Shown here: positions 33,514 through 41,611 of the stretch, one piece after another | Layout of the letters: each line of letters opens with the position of its first letter | Numbering within the stretch: the stretch's first letter is position 1 | Origin: Rhodospirillaceae bacterium | GTDB taxonomy: Bacteria; Pseudomonadota; Alphaproteobacteria; SHVZ01 | Direction of reading: 5' to 3' | DNA: 64,000 nucleotides | NCBI GenBank assembly: GCA_016792585.1 | Contig: JAEULB010000026.1 | Location: 1-64,000 of the forward strand | The notes under the pieces: model-generated | What the model was told of the DNA's origin: nothing | The model's database searches: none | What the model saw: only the letters and a program-made list of their open reading frames with translations | Position numbers and translations under genes: made by a program

Positions 33514-34353
33514 ATGCGGGTCGAGGTCAACGGCAACGAACTCGAGATCGAGGTCTTAGGCGACGCCCCGTCGCTGCCGGTGATGATCGTCCATCACGGC
33601 GCGCCGGGTCTCGGATCGCGCGACGAGCCGAAGCGCGGCTACGGCGCCTTCCGCGACCGCTTCCGGGTGGTGACGTTCGATGCCCGCGGCAGCGGCACCA
33701 GCGAAGGAAAGCCGCCCTTCACCCATGAGCAATGGGTCGCCGATGTCGACGCGATCCGGCAATGGATGGGCGTCGAGCGTTTCGTGATGGCCGGCGGCTC
33801 CTATGGCGGCTTCATCGCGATGGAGTACGCGATCCGCCATCCCGATCGTCTCTCGGCGCTGATCCTCCGCGACACGGTCGCCGACCATTCGTTCCGCGAG
33901 GGCTTCATCCGCTCGATCGCCGGCTCGGAGCGCGTCGGGCTCGATCGCGATCTGGTGGATCGCGTCACGCGCGGCGAGGTCCGCAGCAACGAGGAGTTCC
34001 GCGAGTTCTGGCGGAAGGCGCTTCGCATCTACAACCACGACTTCGATCCGGCCGCGGTCGAGGCGCGCGCCGCCGCGACGCCCTATCGCTTCGAGACCCA
34101 CAACGTCGCCTTCGCCAAGAACGTGCCGGCCTATGACGTGAAGGACCGGATCGGTACGATCACCTGTCCGACGCTGGTCGTGGTCGGGCGAAGCGACCCG
34201 ATCACGCCGGTCTGGTGCTCGGAGGAGATCGTGGCGCGGATCAAGGGTGCGCGTCTCGAGATCTTCGAGAAATCCGGCCATTCGCCGCCGCTGGAGGAAC
34301 CGGAGAAGTTCCAGCAGGTGGTGCGGAACTTCCTAGACGCGGTTGGCGTCTAG
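33514..34353 (+). CDS. Alpha/beta hydrolase (proline iminopeptidase-like)
   Basis: A 279-residue alpha/beta-hydrolase. Oxyanion HHGAPG (about 27-32), nucleophile elbow GGSYGG (Ser about 95), acid Asp in VGRSDPITP and His in SGHSPPLEEP complete the triad. The cap resembles proline iminopeptidase and related peptidases or esterases, but the substrate is not assignable. AGGAG lies six bases before the ATG. It is convergent with yifB; both stop codons lie in the shared tetranucleotide CTAG at 34350-34353. Confidence 0.87.
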   Translation: MRVEVNGNELEIEVLGDAPSLPVMIVHHGAPGLGSRDEPKRGYGAFRDRFRVVTFDARGSGTSEGKPPFTHEQWVADVDAIRQWMGVERFVMAGGSYGGFIAMEYAIRHPDRLSALILRDTVADHSFREGFIRSIAGSERVGLDRDLVDRVTRGEVRSNEEFREFWRKALRIYNHDFDPAAVEARAAATPYRFETHNVAFAKNVPAYDVKDRIGTITCPTLVVVGRSDPITPVWCSEEIVARIKGARLEIFEKSGHSPPLEEPEKFQQVVRNFLDAVGV

Positions 34354-35867
34354 CGGCCCGGCGCGATCCGTCGATAGGAAAGCGCCTCGGCAACGTGTAG
34401 CCGTGCGACCGTCGTGGCGCGGTCGAGGTCGGCGAGCGTGCGGGCGACCCGCATCACGCGGTGATAGCCGCGGGCCGAGAGCTTGAGCCGCTCGGCGGCC
34501 TCGCCCAGCAGCTTCTTGCCGGCCGGCTCCGGCGTCGCGACTTCGTCGAGCAGCACGCCGTCGGCTTCGGCATTGGTGCGGACGCGCTTGTCCTCGGGCA
34601 GCTTCGCGTATCGCTCCAGCTGGATCTCGCGGCACTTGGCAATCCGTGCCGCTACATCGGCCGAGCCCTCGCGCGGCGGCGGCAGCGCCAGGTCGGCGGG
34701 CGTCACCGCCGGCACGTCGACATGCAGGTCGATGCGGTCGAACAGCGGACCTGAGATCTTCGACTGGTAGTCGGCGGCGCAGCGCGGCGCCTTCGAGCAG
34801 GCAAGCGACGCGTCGTCGAGGTGGCCGCACTTGCAGGGATTCATCGCGGCGACGAGCTGGAAGCGGGCCGGATACGATACATGCGCGTTCGCTCGCGCGA
34901 CCAGCGTGCGGCCGGTCTCGACGGGTTGCCGCAAGGACTCCAAAGTCGCCCGCTGGAACTCGGGGAGCTCATCCAAGAAGAGGACTCCGTTGTGTGCGAG
35001 GCTGATCTCCCCCGGCTTCGCCCGCGTCCCGCCGCCGACCAGCGCCGGCAGCGATGCCGAATGATGCGGGTCGCGGAACGGGCGGCGCCTGGTCAGCTTG
35101 CCGTCGGTCAGCAGGCCCGCGATCGAGTGCACCATGCTGACCTCGAGCGCCTCCGCCGGCGTCAGCGGCGGCAGCAGTCCCGGCAGTCGCTGCGCCAGCA
35201 TCGACTTGCCGGAGCCCGGCGGGCCGATCATCAGCAGGTTGTGTCCGCCGGCCGCCGCGACCTCGAGCGCGCGCTTCGCCGTCTCCTGGCCCTTGATGTC
35301 GGCGAGGTCGAGCGTGGCACCGCGTTCCTCGGCGATCTCGGCCTTCGGCGGGGTCAGCACCTGGCTGCCCTTGAAGTGGTTGATCAGCGCCAGCAGCGTC
35401 GCCGGCGCCAGGATCTCGCCGGTCGACCACGCGGCCTCGCCGCCGTTCTTCGCCGGGCAGATGAGCCCCCGGCCTTCGCCATTGGCGGCGATCGCCGCCG
35501 GCAGCACGCCGGCGACCGGGGTGATCTGCCCGTCGAGCGCGAGCTCACCCAGCGCCACGAACCGCTCCATCTCCTCCGCCGGCAGCACGCCCATCGCCAG
35601 CAGGAGGCCGATCGCGATCGGCAGGTCGAAGTGGCTGCCTTCCTTCAGAAGGTCGGCCGGCGCCAGGTTCACCGTGATCCGCTTCGGCGGCAGCGCCAAT
35701 CCCAGCGCGTTGAGCGCGCCGCGCACCCGCTCGCGGCTCTCGGCCACCGCCTTGTCGGCGAGCCCCACCAGCGCGAAGGCCGGCAGCCCTCCGGCGATCT
35801 GCACCTGGACGTCGACCGGCAGCACCTCGATGCCGCTGAACGCCACCGTCCGGATGCGCGAGACCAT
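34350..35867 (-). CDS. YifB/ComM family Mg-chelatase-like AAA+ ATPase
   Basis: A 505-residue protein, full family length. N-terminal Lon-protease-like ChlI domain (about 20-140), Mg_chelatase AAA+ core with Walker A GPPGSGKSM (about 217-225) and Walker B VLFLDELPEF (about 297-306), and a Mg_chelatase_C domain. ComM homologues are helicases acting in branch migration during natural transformation; chromosomal role in alphaproteobacteria is less clear. ATG at 35865-35867 fits the family start VSRIRTVAFSGIEV. Divergent from the TumE-like gene. Confidence 0.9.
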   Translation of the reverse strand: MVSRIRTVAFSGIEVLPVDVQVQIAGGLPAFALVGLADKAVAESRERVRGALNALGLALPPKRITVNLAPADLLKEGSHFDLPIAIGLLLAMGVLPAEEMERFVALGELALDGQITPVAGVLPAAIAANGEGRGLICPAKNGGEAAWSTGEILAPATLLALINHFKGSQVLTPPKAEIAEERGATLDLADIKGQETAKRALEVAAAGGHNLLMIGPPGSGKSMLAQRLPGLLPPLTPAEALEVSMVHSIAGLLTDGKLTRRRPFRDPHHSASLPALVGGGTRAKPGEISLAHNGVLFLDELPEFQRATLESLRQPVETGRTLVARANAHVSYPARFQLVAAMNPCKCGHLDDASLACSKAPRCAADYQSKISGPLFDRIDLHVDVPAVTPADLALPPPREGSADVAARIAKCREIQLERYAKLPEDKRVRTNAEADGVLLDEVATPEPAGKKLLGEAAERLKLSARGYHRVMRVARTLADLDRATTVARLHVAEALSYRRIAPGR

Positions 35868-35956
35868 ATGTGCCCTGTGCTTGGAAGCGACGTCGGACGA
35901 GAGTGCCACCTGCGGTTGGGTCGCGCCAAGGGGATTGGCGGCACGGATGGAAGTGA

Positions 35957-35973
35957 TTATCTTAAACTGATAA
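35957..35973. promoter_or_regulatory. Palindrome upstream of toxin-antitoxin pair
   Basis: TTATC-ttaaact-GATAA, perfect 5-bp inverted repeat in an AT-rich patch ending 10 bases before the tumE-like ATG. Type II toxin-antitoxin operons are usually autoregulated through such a site, and the second gene encodes an HTH protein that could bind it. It probably overlaps the promoter. Confidence 0.5.
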
Positions 35974-35982
35974 CGTACAGCA

Positions 35983-36336
35983 ATGCTGCCGGCGGACCGG
36001 ACGCTCGACACGTTGCTCGATCTCGACGGTCAGGTCCTGGTCGTCGACCCGGATGGCGGCTATTGGGTGCGGTTCGCCGTCACGCGGGTTCCAGCTTCGC
36101 TTAGCAAGCCGCACGGCTTGGACTACTCGCTCACGCTGCACGGGCCGGACGGGGAGCGGCTTGTAGGTTTCGACAACGCGCATCCGGTGACGAGGGCGCA
36201 GCGAGGCGGGCCACAGGATCACCGGCATCGATCGCGGTCGGTGAAGCCTTACGAATATCGAGATGCGGCCGGCCTGCTGGCCGACTTCTGGGAGGCAGTC
36301 GACGCGGTGCTACGCGAGAAAGGAGTCATCCGGTGA
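35983..36336 (+). CDS. TumE-family toxin (DUF6516)
   Basis: A 117-residue protein resembling the TumE/DUF6516 toxin family: LLDLDGQVLVVDPDGGYWVRF at the N-terminus, LDYSLTLHGPDGERLVGFDNAH in the middle, the His/Arg-rich QDHRHRSRSVKPYEY and a C-terminal helix LLADFWEAVDAVL. The HxHRH element is the conserved core of the family. Its stop overlaps the GTG of an HTH gene (GTGA), the known TumE-TumA gene order. The molecular target of the toxin is not established here. Inserted between yifB and arfB. Confidence 0.78.
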   Translation: MLPADRTLDTLLDLDGQVLVVDPDGGYWVRFAVTRVPASLSKPHGLDYSLTLHGPDGERLVGFDNAHPVTRAQRGGPQDHRHRSRSVKPYEYRDAAGLLADFWEAVDAVLREKGVIR

Positions 36337-36743
36337 CGACATTGAAGATCGGCATCGCCAGCTACAGGGAGATGAAGGATCGCACCATGTCGATCGCGCG
36401 CGGCGAGTACAAAGGTGCCGCCGAGGAGCCGACGGTGTGGTTCACCTCGACCGAATCCTTCGCGAAGGTGCTTTCCGCCGGCAATCGCGAGCTGCTGCGG
36501 GTCATCGCCGAGAAGGCGCCAGGGTCGCTCGACGAGCTTGCGCGACTGACCGGCCGTGCCAAGCCGAATCTCTCTCGGACCTTGAAGACGATGGCCGGCT
36601 ATGGCCTTGTTCGCCTGGAGCGCGGCGAACGAGGGCGTATCTCGCCCAAGGTCACGCATGATCGCGTCGAGCTGGAGCTTCCACTTACGCGATCGAGGGA
36701 AGGTAACTCTAAGAAGACGGTTAGGTCACAAAAGACCGGCTGA
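36333..36743 (+). CDS. TumA-like HTH antitoxin (HVO_A0114 family)
   Basis: A 136-residue DNA-binding protein with a winged helix at about 58-110 (NRELLRVIAEKAPGSLDELA, then KPNLSRTLKTMAGYGLV and the wing LERGERGRISPKV), as in the HVO_A0114 group paired with TumE toxins. It should neutralise the toxin and repress the operon. GTG at 36333 has AAGGAG seven bases upstream inside the toxin gene, so synthesis is coupled. The C-terminal tail is basic. Seven bases separate it from arfB. Confidence 0.8.
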   Translation: MTTLKIGIASYREMKDRTMSIARGEYKGAAEEPTVWFTSTESFAKVLSAGNRELLRVIAEKAPGSLDELARLTGRAKPNLSRTLKTMAGYGLVRLERGERGRISPKVTHDRVELELPLTRSREGNSKKTVRSQKTG

Positions 36744-36750
36744 CGTCCGT

Positions 36751-37170
36751 ATGATCCGCGTGACCGACAAGATCCAGATCGACGAGAGCGAGATCGAGGA
36801 GAGCTTCGTGCGCTCCTCGGGTCCGGGCGGGCAGAACGTCAACAAGGTGTCGAGCGCGGTCCAGCTCCGCTTCGATGTCCGCCATTCGCCGTCGCTTCCC
36901 GACGATGTGCGCCGAAGGCTGGAGCGTCTCGCCGGCAAGCGGCTGACCAACGACGGCGTGATCGTGCTGATCGCCCAGACCCATCGCTCGCAGGAGCGCA
37001 ACCGCGCCGAGGCGCTCGATCGCCTGGTCGAGCTGATCCGGGCGGCGAGCGTTCGCCCGAAGCCGCGCACCGCGACGCGACCGACGCTGGCGAGCAAGAA
37101 GCGGAGGCTCGACTCCAAGACCAGGCGCTCGAAGATCAAGAGCGGCCGCCGCGCGCCGGACGAGGACTGA
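36751..37170 (+). CDS. arfB: Alternative ribosome-rescue peptidyl-tRNA hydrolase ArfB
   Basis: Hydrolyses peptidyl-tRNA in ribosomes stalled without a stop codon. 139 residues; GGQ catalytic motif in RSSGPGGQNVNKV (about 22-34) and a strongly basic C-terminal tail (KKRRLDSKTRRSKIKSGRR) that enters the empty mRNA channel. Both are diagnostic for ArfB/YaeJ rather than release factors. No good ribosome site precedes the ATG; it may depend on read-through from the toxin-antitoxin genes just upstream, an odd arrangement since the ancestral promoter may have been displaced. Confidence 0.93.
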   Translation: MIRVTDKIQIDESEIEESFVRSSGPGGQNVNKVSSAVQLRFDVRHSPSLPDDVRRRLERLAGKRLTNDGVIVLIAQTHRSQERNRAEALDRLVELIRAASVRPKPRTATRPTLASKKRRLDSKTRRSKIKSGRRAPDED

Positions 37171-37179
37171 CGCTCAGCC

Positions 37180-38145
37180 ATGGACCGGCTTCGCATGATC
37201 CACTACTTCGTCGAGACCGTGCGCCGCGGCGGCTTCTCGCGGGCCGGGCGCGAGCTCGGGCTCACGCCGGCCTCGATCTCGCGCCAGGTGAGCCAGCTCG
37301 AGGATCATCTCGGCCTCAGGCTCCTCAACCGCACCACCCGGCAGCTGTCGCTGACCGAGGCCGGCGAGCTGTTCTTCGAGCGCGTCTCGCGCGTGGTCGA
37401 GGATATCGCCGAGGCGGACGAGATCGTCCGCGGCCTTCGCGACGGGCCGAGCGGCGTGCTCCGCGTGACCGCGCCGGCGAGCTTCGGGCGGCTGCACATA
37501 GCGCCCTGCCTCGCCGGATTTCTCGAGACCTATCCCCAGATCAAGCTCGACCTGGTGTTCACCGACCGCCTGGTCCATCTGCTGGACGAGAAGATCGACG
37601 TCGCCATCCGCATCACCGCGGCACCGGACTCGAGCATGATCAGCCGGGTGCTGGCGCGCCAGCACAGCGTCGTCTGCCTGGCGCCCGCCTATGCGGCGAA
37701 GCACGGGGCGCCGAAGAAGTTCGACGCGCTCGTCGATCACAACTGCCTGACCTACGGGCCGTCCGGCGCCTCCACCTGGCGCTTCTACGACGACAAGCGC
37801 GAGGTCGCCCAGGTCGAGGTCGCCGGCAACATCCAGGCCCGCGACGGCGACAGCATCTATGTCGCGACGCTCGCCGGCGTCGGCATCTCGCTGCAGCCGA
37901 TCTGGCGGGTGGCCGAGGACCTGAAGGCGGGACGGCTGGTGCCGCTGTTCCCGGGTTTCTGGGCATCGAGCATCGGCGGCGCGTCGGCGATCCACGCCTA
38001 CTACGTCCACCGCCGCAACCTGGCGCCGAAGATCAAGGCGTTCGTCGATTACCTGGCGGACGCCTATCGCTCGCCGCCCTATTGGGAGCGCGGCGTCGAC
38101 ATCGGCCTGCCGCCCCCGTCCCGCGGAAGGCGCCGGGCCGAATAG
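37180..38145 (+). CDS. LysR-type transcriptional regulator
   Basis: A 321-residue LTTR of the large subgroup beginning MDRLRMIHYFVETVRRGGFS; HTH at about 5-60 (AGRELGLTPASISRQVSQLE), effector domain from about 90. Nine bases downstream of arfB. It is followed after 78 bases by the seven-gene catabolic and transport run on the same strand, which it may regulate, although LTTRs of this subgroup often control a divergent neighbour. The C-terminal end is Pro/Arg-rich and probably disordered. Confidence 0.9.
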   Translation: MDRLRMIHYFVETVRRGGFSRAGRELGLTPASISRQVSQLEDHLGLRLLNRTTRQLSLTEAGELFFERVSRVVEDIAEADEIVRGLRDGPSGVLRVTAPASFGRLHIAPCLAGFLETYPQIKLDLVFTDRLVHLLDEKIDVAIRITAAPDSSMISRVLARQHSVVCLAPAYAAKHGAPKKFDALVDHNCLTYGPSGASTWRFYDDKREVAQVEVAGNIQARDGDSIYVATLAGVGISLQPIWRVAEDLKAGRLVPLFPGFWASSIGGASAIHAYYVHRRNLAPKIKAFVDYLADAYRSPPYWERGVDIGLPPPSRGRRRAE

Positions 38146-38181
38146 CACTTGTTCGCCGTGCTCTGGTAATCGGCTGCTAAA

Positions 38182-38217
38182 TTGTGCGCTAGCCTGCGGT
38201 AAACAGGGCTGGCACAA
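38182..38217 (+). promoter_or_regulatory. Hairpin/operator just before first gene of catabolic run
   Basis: TTGTGC (38182-38187) pairs with GCACAA (38212-38217), and inside it AGCCTG (38191-38196) pairs with CAGGGCT (38204-38210) apart from one extra G. The structure ends six bases before the ATG at 38224, which has no ribosome site. It could be a dyad operator for the LysR or AraC protein, or an mRNA hairpin controlling translation. Confidence 0.45.
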
Positions 38218-38223
38218 CAAGCA

Positions 38224-39231
38224 ATGCGCGTCCGTGAGATACGGCTGAAGCGCTATCCCGAAGGGGTCCCCAAGGAGACCGACTTCGAGATCGCGGAGAC
38301 CGAGGTGCCGGATCCCGGCGCCGGCCAGCTCTGCCTTCGCCCGCTGTTCCTCTCGATCGATCCCTACCAGAGGAACCGCATGCGCGGTCCCGCCGCGGGA
38401 CTCAAGCCCGGTCAGGTGATCGAGGGCCGCTGCATCGCCGAGGTCGCGGCCTCGCGCCATCCGGATTTCGGCGCCGGCGACATGGTGTTCGCGAACGCGC
38501 CCTGGGCCGAGGCGTCGCTGACCGACGGCAACGGCGTGCGCCGGCTCGATCCGGATCTCGGTCCCCCTCAGCTCCATCTCGGCGCGGCCGGCGTTCCCGG
38601 CCTCACCGCCTTCGTCGGCCTCAACGACATCGGCCACATGAAGCCCGGCGAGACCGTGCTGGTCTCGGCCGCCGCCGGCGCGGTCGGCTCGATGGCCTGC
38701 CAGATCGCCAAGCTCAACGGCTGCCGGGTTATCGGCACCGTCGGATCGGCCAGGAAGGCGCGCTGGCTTCTCGATGAGGTCGGCATCGACGAGGCAGTCG
38801 ACTACAGCCAGGAAACGGACCTGATCGCCGCGATCAGGCGGCGCTGTCCGGACGGCGCCGATCTCGTCTTCGAGTGCGTCGGCGGCCGGCACCTGGAAGC
38901 GGGCCTGGCAGCGCTCAAGGCGCATGGCCGCGTCGTGCTCTGCGGGCTGATGGCCGGCATGAACGGCGCCTCGCCGGCGCCGGGCAATCTCGACCAGGTG
39001 GTGATGAAGCGGATCGGCATCCAGGGCTTCGTCGTCGGCGACCACATGAGCCGCATGGCGGCCTTCCTCGCCGAGATGAAGAACTGGCTCGCCACCGGCG
39101 CGATCCACTGGCAGGAGACGGTGGTCGACGGCATCGAGAACACGCCGAAGGCCTTCATCGGGCTGTTTAGCGGGCTCAATCTCGGCAAGATGCTGGTCAA
39201 GGTGTCGGAACCCACGGCGGGGACGCGATGA
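38224..39231 (+). CDS. NADP-dependent medium-chain reductase (CurA/leukotriene B4 dehydrogenase-like)
   Basis: A 335-residue zinc-independent MDR enzyme that reduces a carbon-carbon double bond conjugated to a carbonyl. Landmarks: PLFLSIDPYQRNRMRG (about 39-54), AAGVPGLTAFVGL, and the nucleotide motif VSAAAGAVGSMACQIAK (about 153-169). Curcumin reductase CurA is the closest named type. First gene of a run in which each gene overlaps or closely follows the next; its stop overlaps the next ATG. Role in the pathway is inferred only from position. Confidence 0.88.
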   Translation: MRVREIRLKRYPEGVPKETDFEIAETEVPDPGAGQLCLRPLFLSIDPYQRNRMRGPAAGLKPGQVIEGRCIAEVAASRHPDFGAGDMVFANAPWAEASLTDGNGVRRLDPDLGPPQLHLGAAGVPGLTAFVGLNDIGHMKPGETVLVSAAAGAVGSMACQIAKLNGCRVIGTVGSARKARWLLDEVGIDEAVDYSQETDLIAAIRRRCPDGADLVFECVGGRHLEAGLAALKAHGRVVLCGLMAGMNGASPAPGNLDQVVMKRIGIQGFVVGDHMSRMAAFLAEMKNWLATGAIHWQETVVDGIENTPKAFIGLFSGLNLGKMLVKVSEPTAGTR

Positions 39232-40190
39232 AGCCGAAGTTCTACGTCGGCACGATCGGCATGTCGGTCTGGTTCACCGAGGACCTGGGCGAGACCTGGG
39301 CGCGGCCGAACAGCGAGCACGGCATGCACAACGAGTCCCGGGTCTGGGGCCTCGCCGCGCATCCCGATCGCCCCGACAACGTGCTGGCCGCGACCGACCA
39401 CGGCCTCAACCGCTGGAGCGAGAAGGACAAGCGCTGGCAGCACCTGGCCACGCCGATGGACGGGATGAACATCTGGTCGATCCAGCATGCGCCGGACGAT
39501 CCGGACCTCCTGATCGCCGGCGTCAGCCCGGGCGGGCTGTTCCGCTCCGAGGACGGCGGCAAGAGCTGGACGCGATGCGACACGCAGATCCCGGTCCGCT
39601 GCGACTTCAACGTGATCTCGCGCATCACCCAGATCGTGTTCGATCCGGCGGATACCGACGTCGTCTTCGCCAGCGTCGAGATCGACGCGATCTGGCGCAG
39701 CAAGGACCGCGGCCGCACCTGGACCCGGATCAACAAGGGCCTCCCCAGCGACGACATCCACGGCGTCGCCATCGTCAGCCCCGGCAACAAGCGGCGCCTG
39801 TTCGCCGCGACCAACCGCGGGCTGCATGTCAGCGACGACGACGGCGACAGCTTCTCGGCCGTGCATGTCGACACGCCGCGCCCCTACTTCCGCGCGATCA
39901 CCGCCGGCGCCAACGGCACCATGCTGCTGACCAACGGCGACGGCCCGCCCGGATCCTGGGGCCGCATCTACCGCAGCGACGACCATGGCGCGACCTGGGC
40001 CAACGTGCCGCTGCCGTGCGAGCCGAACTCGACGCTGTGGACGGCGTCCGCCAATCCGTTCGATCCGAACCTGGTCTTCGCCTGCTCGAACCTGGGCGAG
40101 GTCTACCGCTCGACCGACGGGGCGAAGAGCTTCGTCAAGCTGAAGCGCGAGATGGGCGAGATCCGCTCGGCGCTGTGGCGGCCGGTATGA
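39228..40190 (+). CDS. Asp-box (BNR) beta-propeller protein
   Basis: A 320-residue protein with at least five Asp-box repeats: SEDGGKSW, SKDRGRTW, SDDDGDSF, SDDHGATW and STDGAKSF, spaced about 50 residues apart, giving a five- to seven-bladed propeller. No signal peptide, so it is cytosolic, unlike secreted sialidases. Catalytic residues of sialidase (Arg triad, Tyr/Glu) are not recognisable; a lactonase or binding role is possible but unproven. ATGA overlaps at both ends couple it to the MDR and MmgE/PrpD genes. Confidence 0.8.
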   Translation: MKPKFYVGTIGMSVWFTEDLGETWARPNSEHGMHNESRVWGLAAHPDRPDNVLAATDHGLNRWSEKDKRWQHLATPMDGMNIWSIQHAPDDPDLLIAGVSPGGLFRSEDGGKSWTRCDTQIPVRCDFNVISRITQIVFDPADTDVVFASVEIDAIWRSKDRGRTWTRINKGLPSDDIHGVAIVSPGNKRRLFAATNRGLHVSDDDGDSFSAVHVDTPRPYFRAITAGANGTMLLTNGDGPPGSWGRIYRSDDHGATWANVPLPCEPNSTLWTASANPFDPNLVFACSNLGEVYRSTDGAKSFVKLKREMGEIRSALWRPV

Positions 40191-41611
40191 CCGCGGCTCC
40201 CATTCATCTGCCCAAGGCGGCGGCCGATCCCTCGGCCGAGCTCGCGCGCTTCGCGGCGGCGGTCGGGTTCGGCGATCTCTCGCCGGCGGCGCTGCGGTCG
40301 GTGCAGGCCTCGATCCTGGACACGCTCGGCGTCGCCGTCGCCGGTGCGGCGCGCGGCACCGGCCAGGACAAGCTCGCGGGCCTCGTGCTCGCCGCCGGCG
40401 GTGCCGGCGAAAGCAGCGTCATCGGCCACGGCGCCAGGGCGCCGGCCTGGATGGCGGCGATGCTGAACGGCGCGGTCGCCCGCGGCGTCAACTTCGACGA
40501 TGGCCACGACGAAGGCTCGACCCATCCGAGTGCGATCGTGGTGCCGGCGGCGCTCGCGGTCGCCGAGCGCAAGGGGAAGGTCGACGGCAGGACGCTGATC
40601 GTCGCCGTCGCCGTCGGCAACGAGATCGTCTCGCGCCTCGGTCGCGCGCTCGCCCGCCGGCCGGAGGGAGTGCCGCTCGACAAGTGGTTCCTGACCTCGG
40701 TGCTGGGCGTGTTCGGCGCGACCGCCGCCTGCTGCCGGATCCTCGGGCTCGATGCCGAGGCGACGCGGAACGCCTTCGGCATCGTGCTGTTCGAGGCCGC
40801 CGGCACGCTCGAAGCCTTCTCGCCTTCGGGCCAGACCGCGATGGTGCGGGGCGTGGTCGGCGGATTCTCCGCGCGCGCCGCGGTGATGGCGTCCCTGATG
40901 GCGGAGGCCGGCATCACCGGCGTTCCCGACAGCTTCGACGGCCGCTTCGGCCTGTTCCCCGCCTTCTTCGACGGCAGGTACGACCGGAAGGCCTTGCTCG
41001 ACGGTCTCGGGCGCGACTGGGCGCTCGAGGACATCGGCCTCAAGGCGTGGCCGACGGTCCGCTACGCCAGCTCCTATGTCGATGCCGCGCGCCGCATCGT
41101 CGAGGCGCATGACGTGAAGCCGGCCGAGATCGAGCAGATCCGCGTCCATGTCGCCGGTTACGCGGCGACGCGCTGCGAGCCGCTCGACCGCCAGCGCCGT
41201 CCGACCAACTACAACAACGCCGGGCACGCGACTCCTTACCTGGTCGCGGCGATGGTGGCGAGGCGGCGGCTGACGATCGAGGATCTCTCCGACCGGCTTG
41301 GCGACGCGGACGTGCTGGATCTCGCGCAGAAGGTGGTGCCGGTGCACGACCCGGCCTTCGGCGGCGACAACCGCCTCGGGCCCGCCAAGGTGGTGATCCA
41401 GACGAAGGACGGCCGCCATCTCGAGCAGACGCTCAAGCACTGCTACGGCGACCCGCAGGACCCGATGAGCCGGGACGACCTGGTCGCCAAGTTCCGCTCC
41501 TGCCTGGCGCTCCGGCGGACGCCGATCGCCGATATCGATGGGCTGCTCTCGATGCTGACCAACCTGCCCGGCGTCGCCGACGCCGGCGATCTCGCGAGGA
41601 GGCTCGCATGA
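40187..41611 (+). CDS. MmgE/PrpD family protein
   Basis: A 474-residue member of the MmgE/PrpD family (2-methylcitrate dehydratase, cis-aconitate decarboxylase and uncharacterised members). N-terminal all-alpha domain with ARGVNFDDGHDEGSTHPS (about 92-109), the usual active-site region, and a C-terminal alpha/beta domain starting near LKAWPTVRYASSYVDA. The rest of a methylcitrate cycle is absent, so a dehydratase or decarboxylase for another carboxylic acid is more likely. Overlaps both neighbours by four bases. Confidence 0.88.
   Translation: MTAAPIHLPKAAADPSAELARFAAAVGFGDLSPAALRSVQASILDTLGVAVAGAARGTGQDKLAGLVLAAGGAGESSVIGHGARAPAWMAAMLNGAVARGVNFDDGHDEGSTHPSAIVVPAALAVAERKGKVDGRTLIVAVAVGNEIVSRLGRALARRPEGVPLDKWFLTSVLGVFGATAACCRILGLDAEATRNAFGIVLFEAAGTLEAFSPSGQTAMVRGVVGGFSARAAVMASLMAEAGITGVPDSFDGRFGLFPAFFDGRYDRKALLDGLGRDWALEDIGLKAWPTVRYASSYVDAARRIVEAHDVKPAEIEQIRVHVAGYAATRCEPLDRQRRPTNYNNAGHATPYLVAAMVARRRLTIEDLSDRLGDADVLDLAQKVVPVHDPAFGGDNRLGPAKVVIQTKDGRHLEQTLKHCYGDPQDPMSRDDLVAKFRSCLALRRTPIADIDGLLSMLTNLPGVADAGDLARRLA

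Noticed and set aside
40187-41611. prpD of a methylcitrate cycle
   Set aside because: No prpB, prpC or acnD-like neighbours; context is a transporter and sugar-acid-type enzymes, so only the family name is justified.
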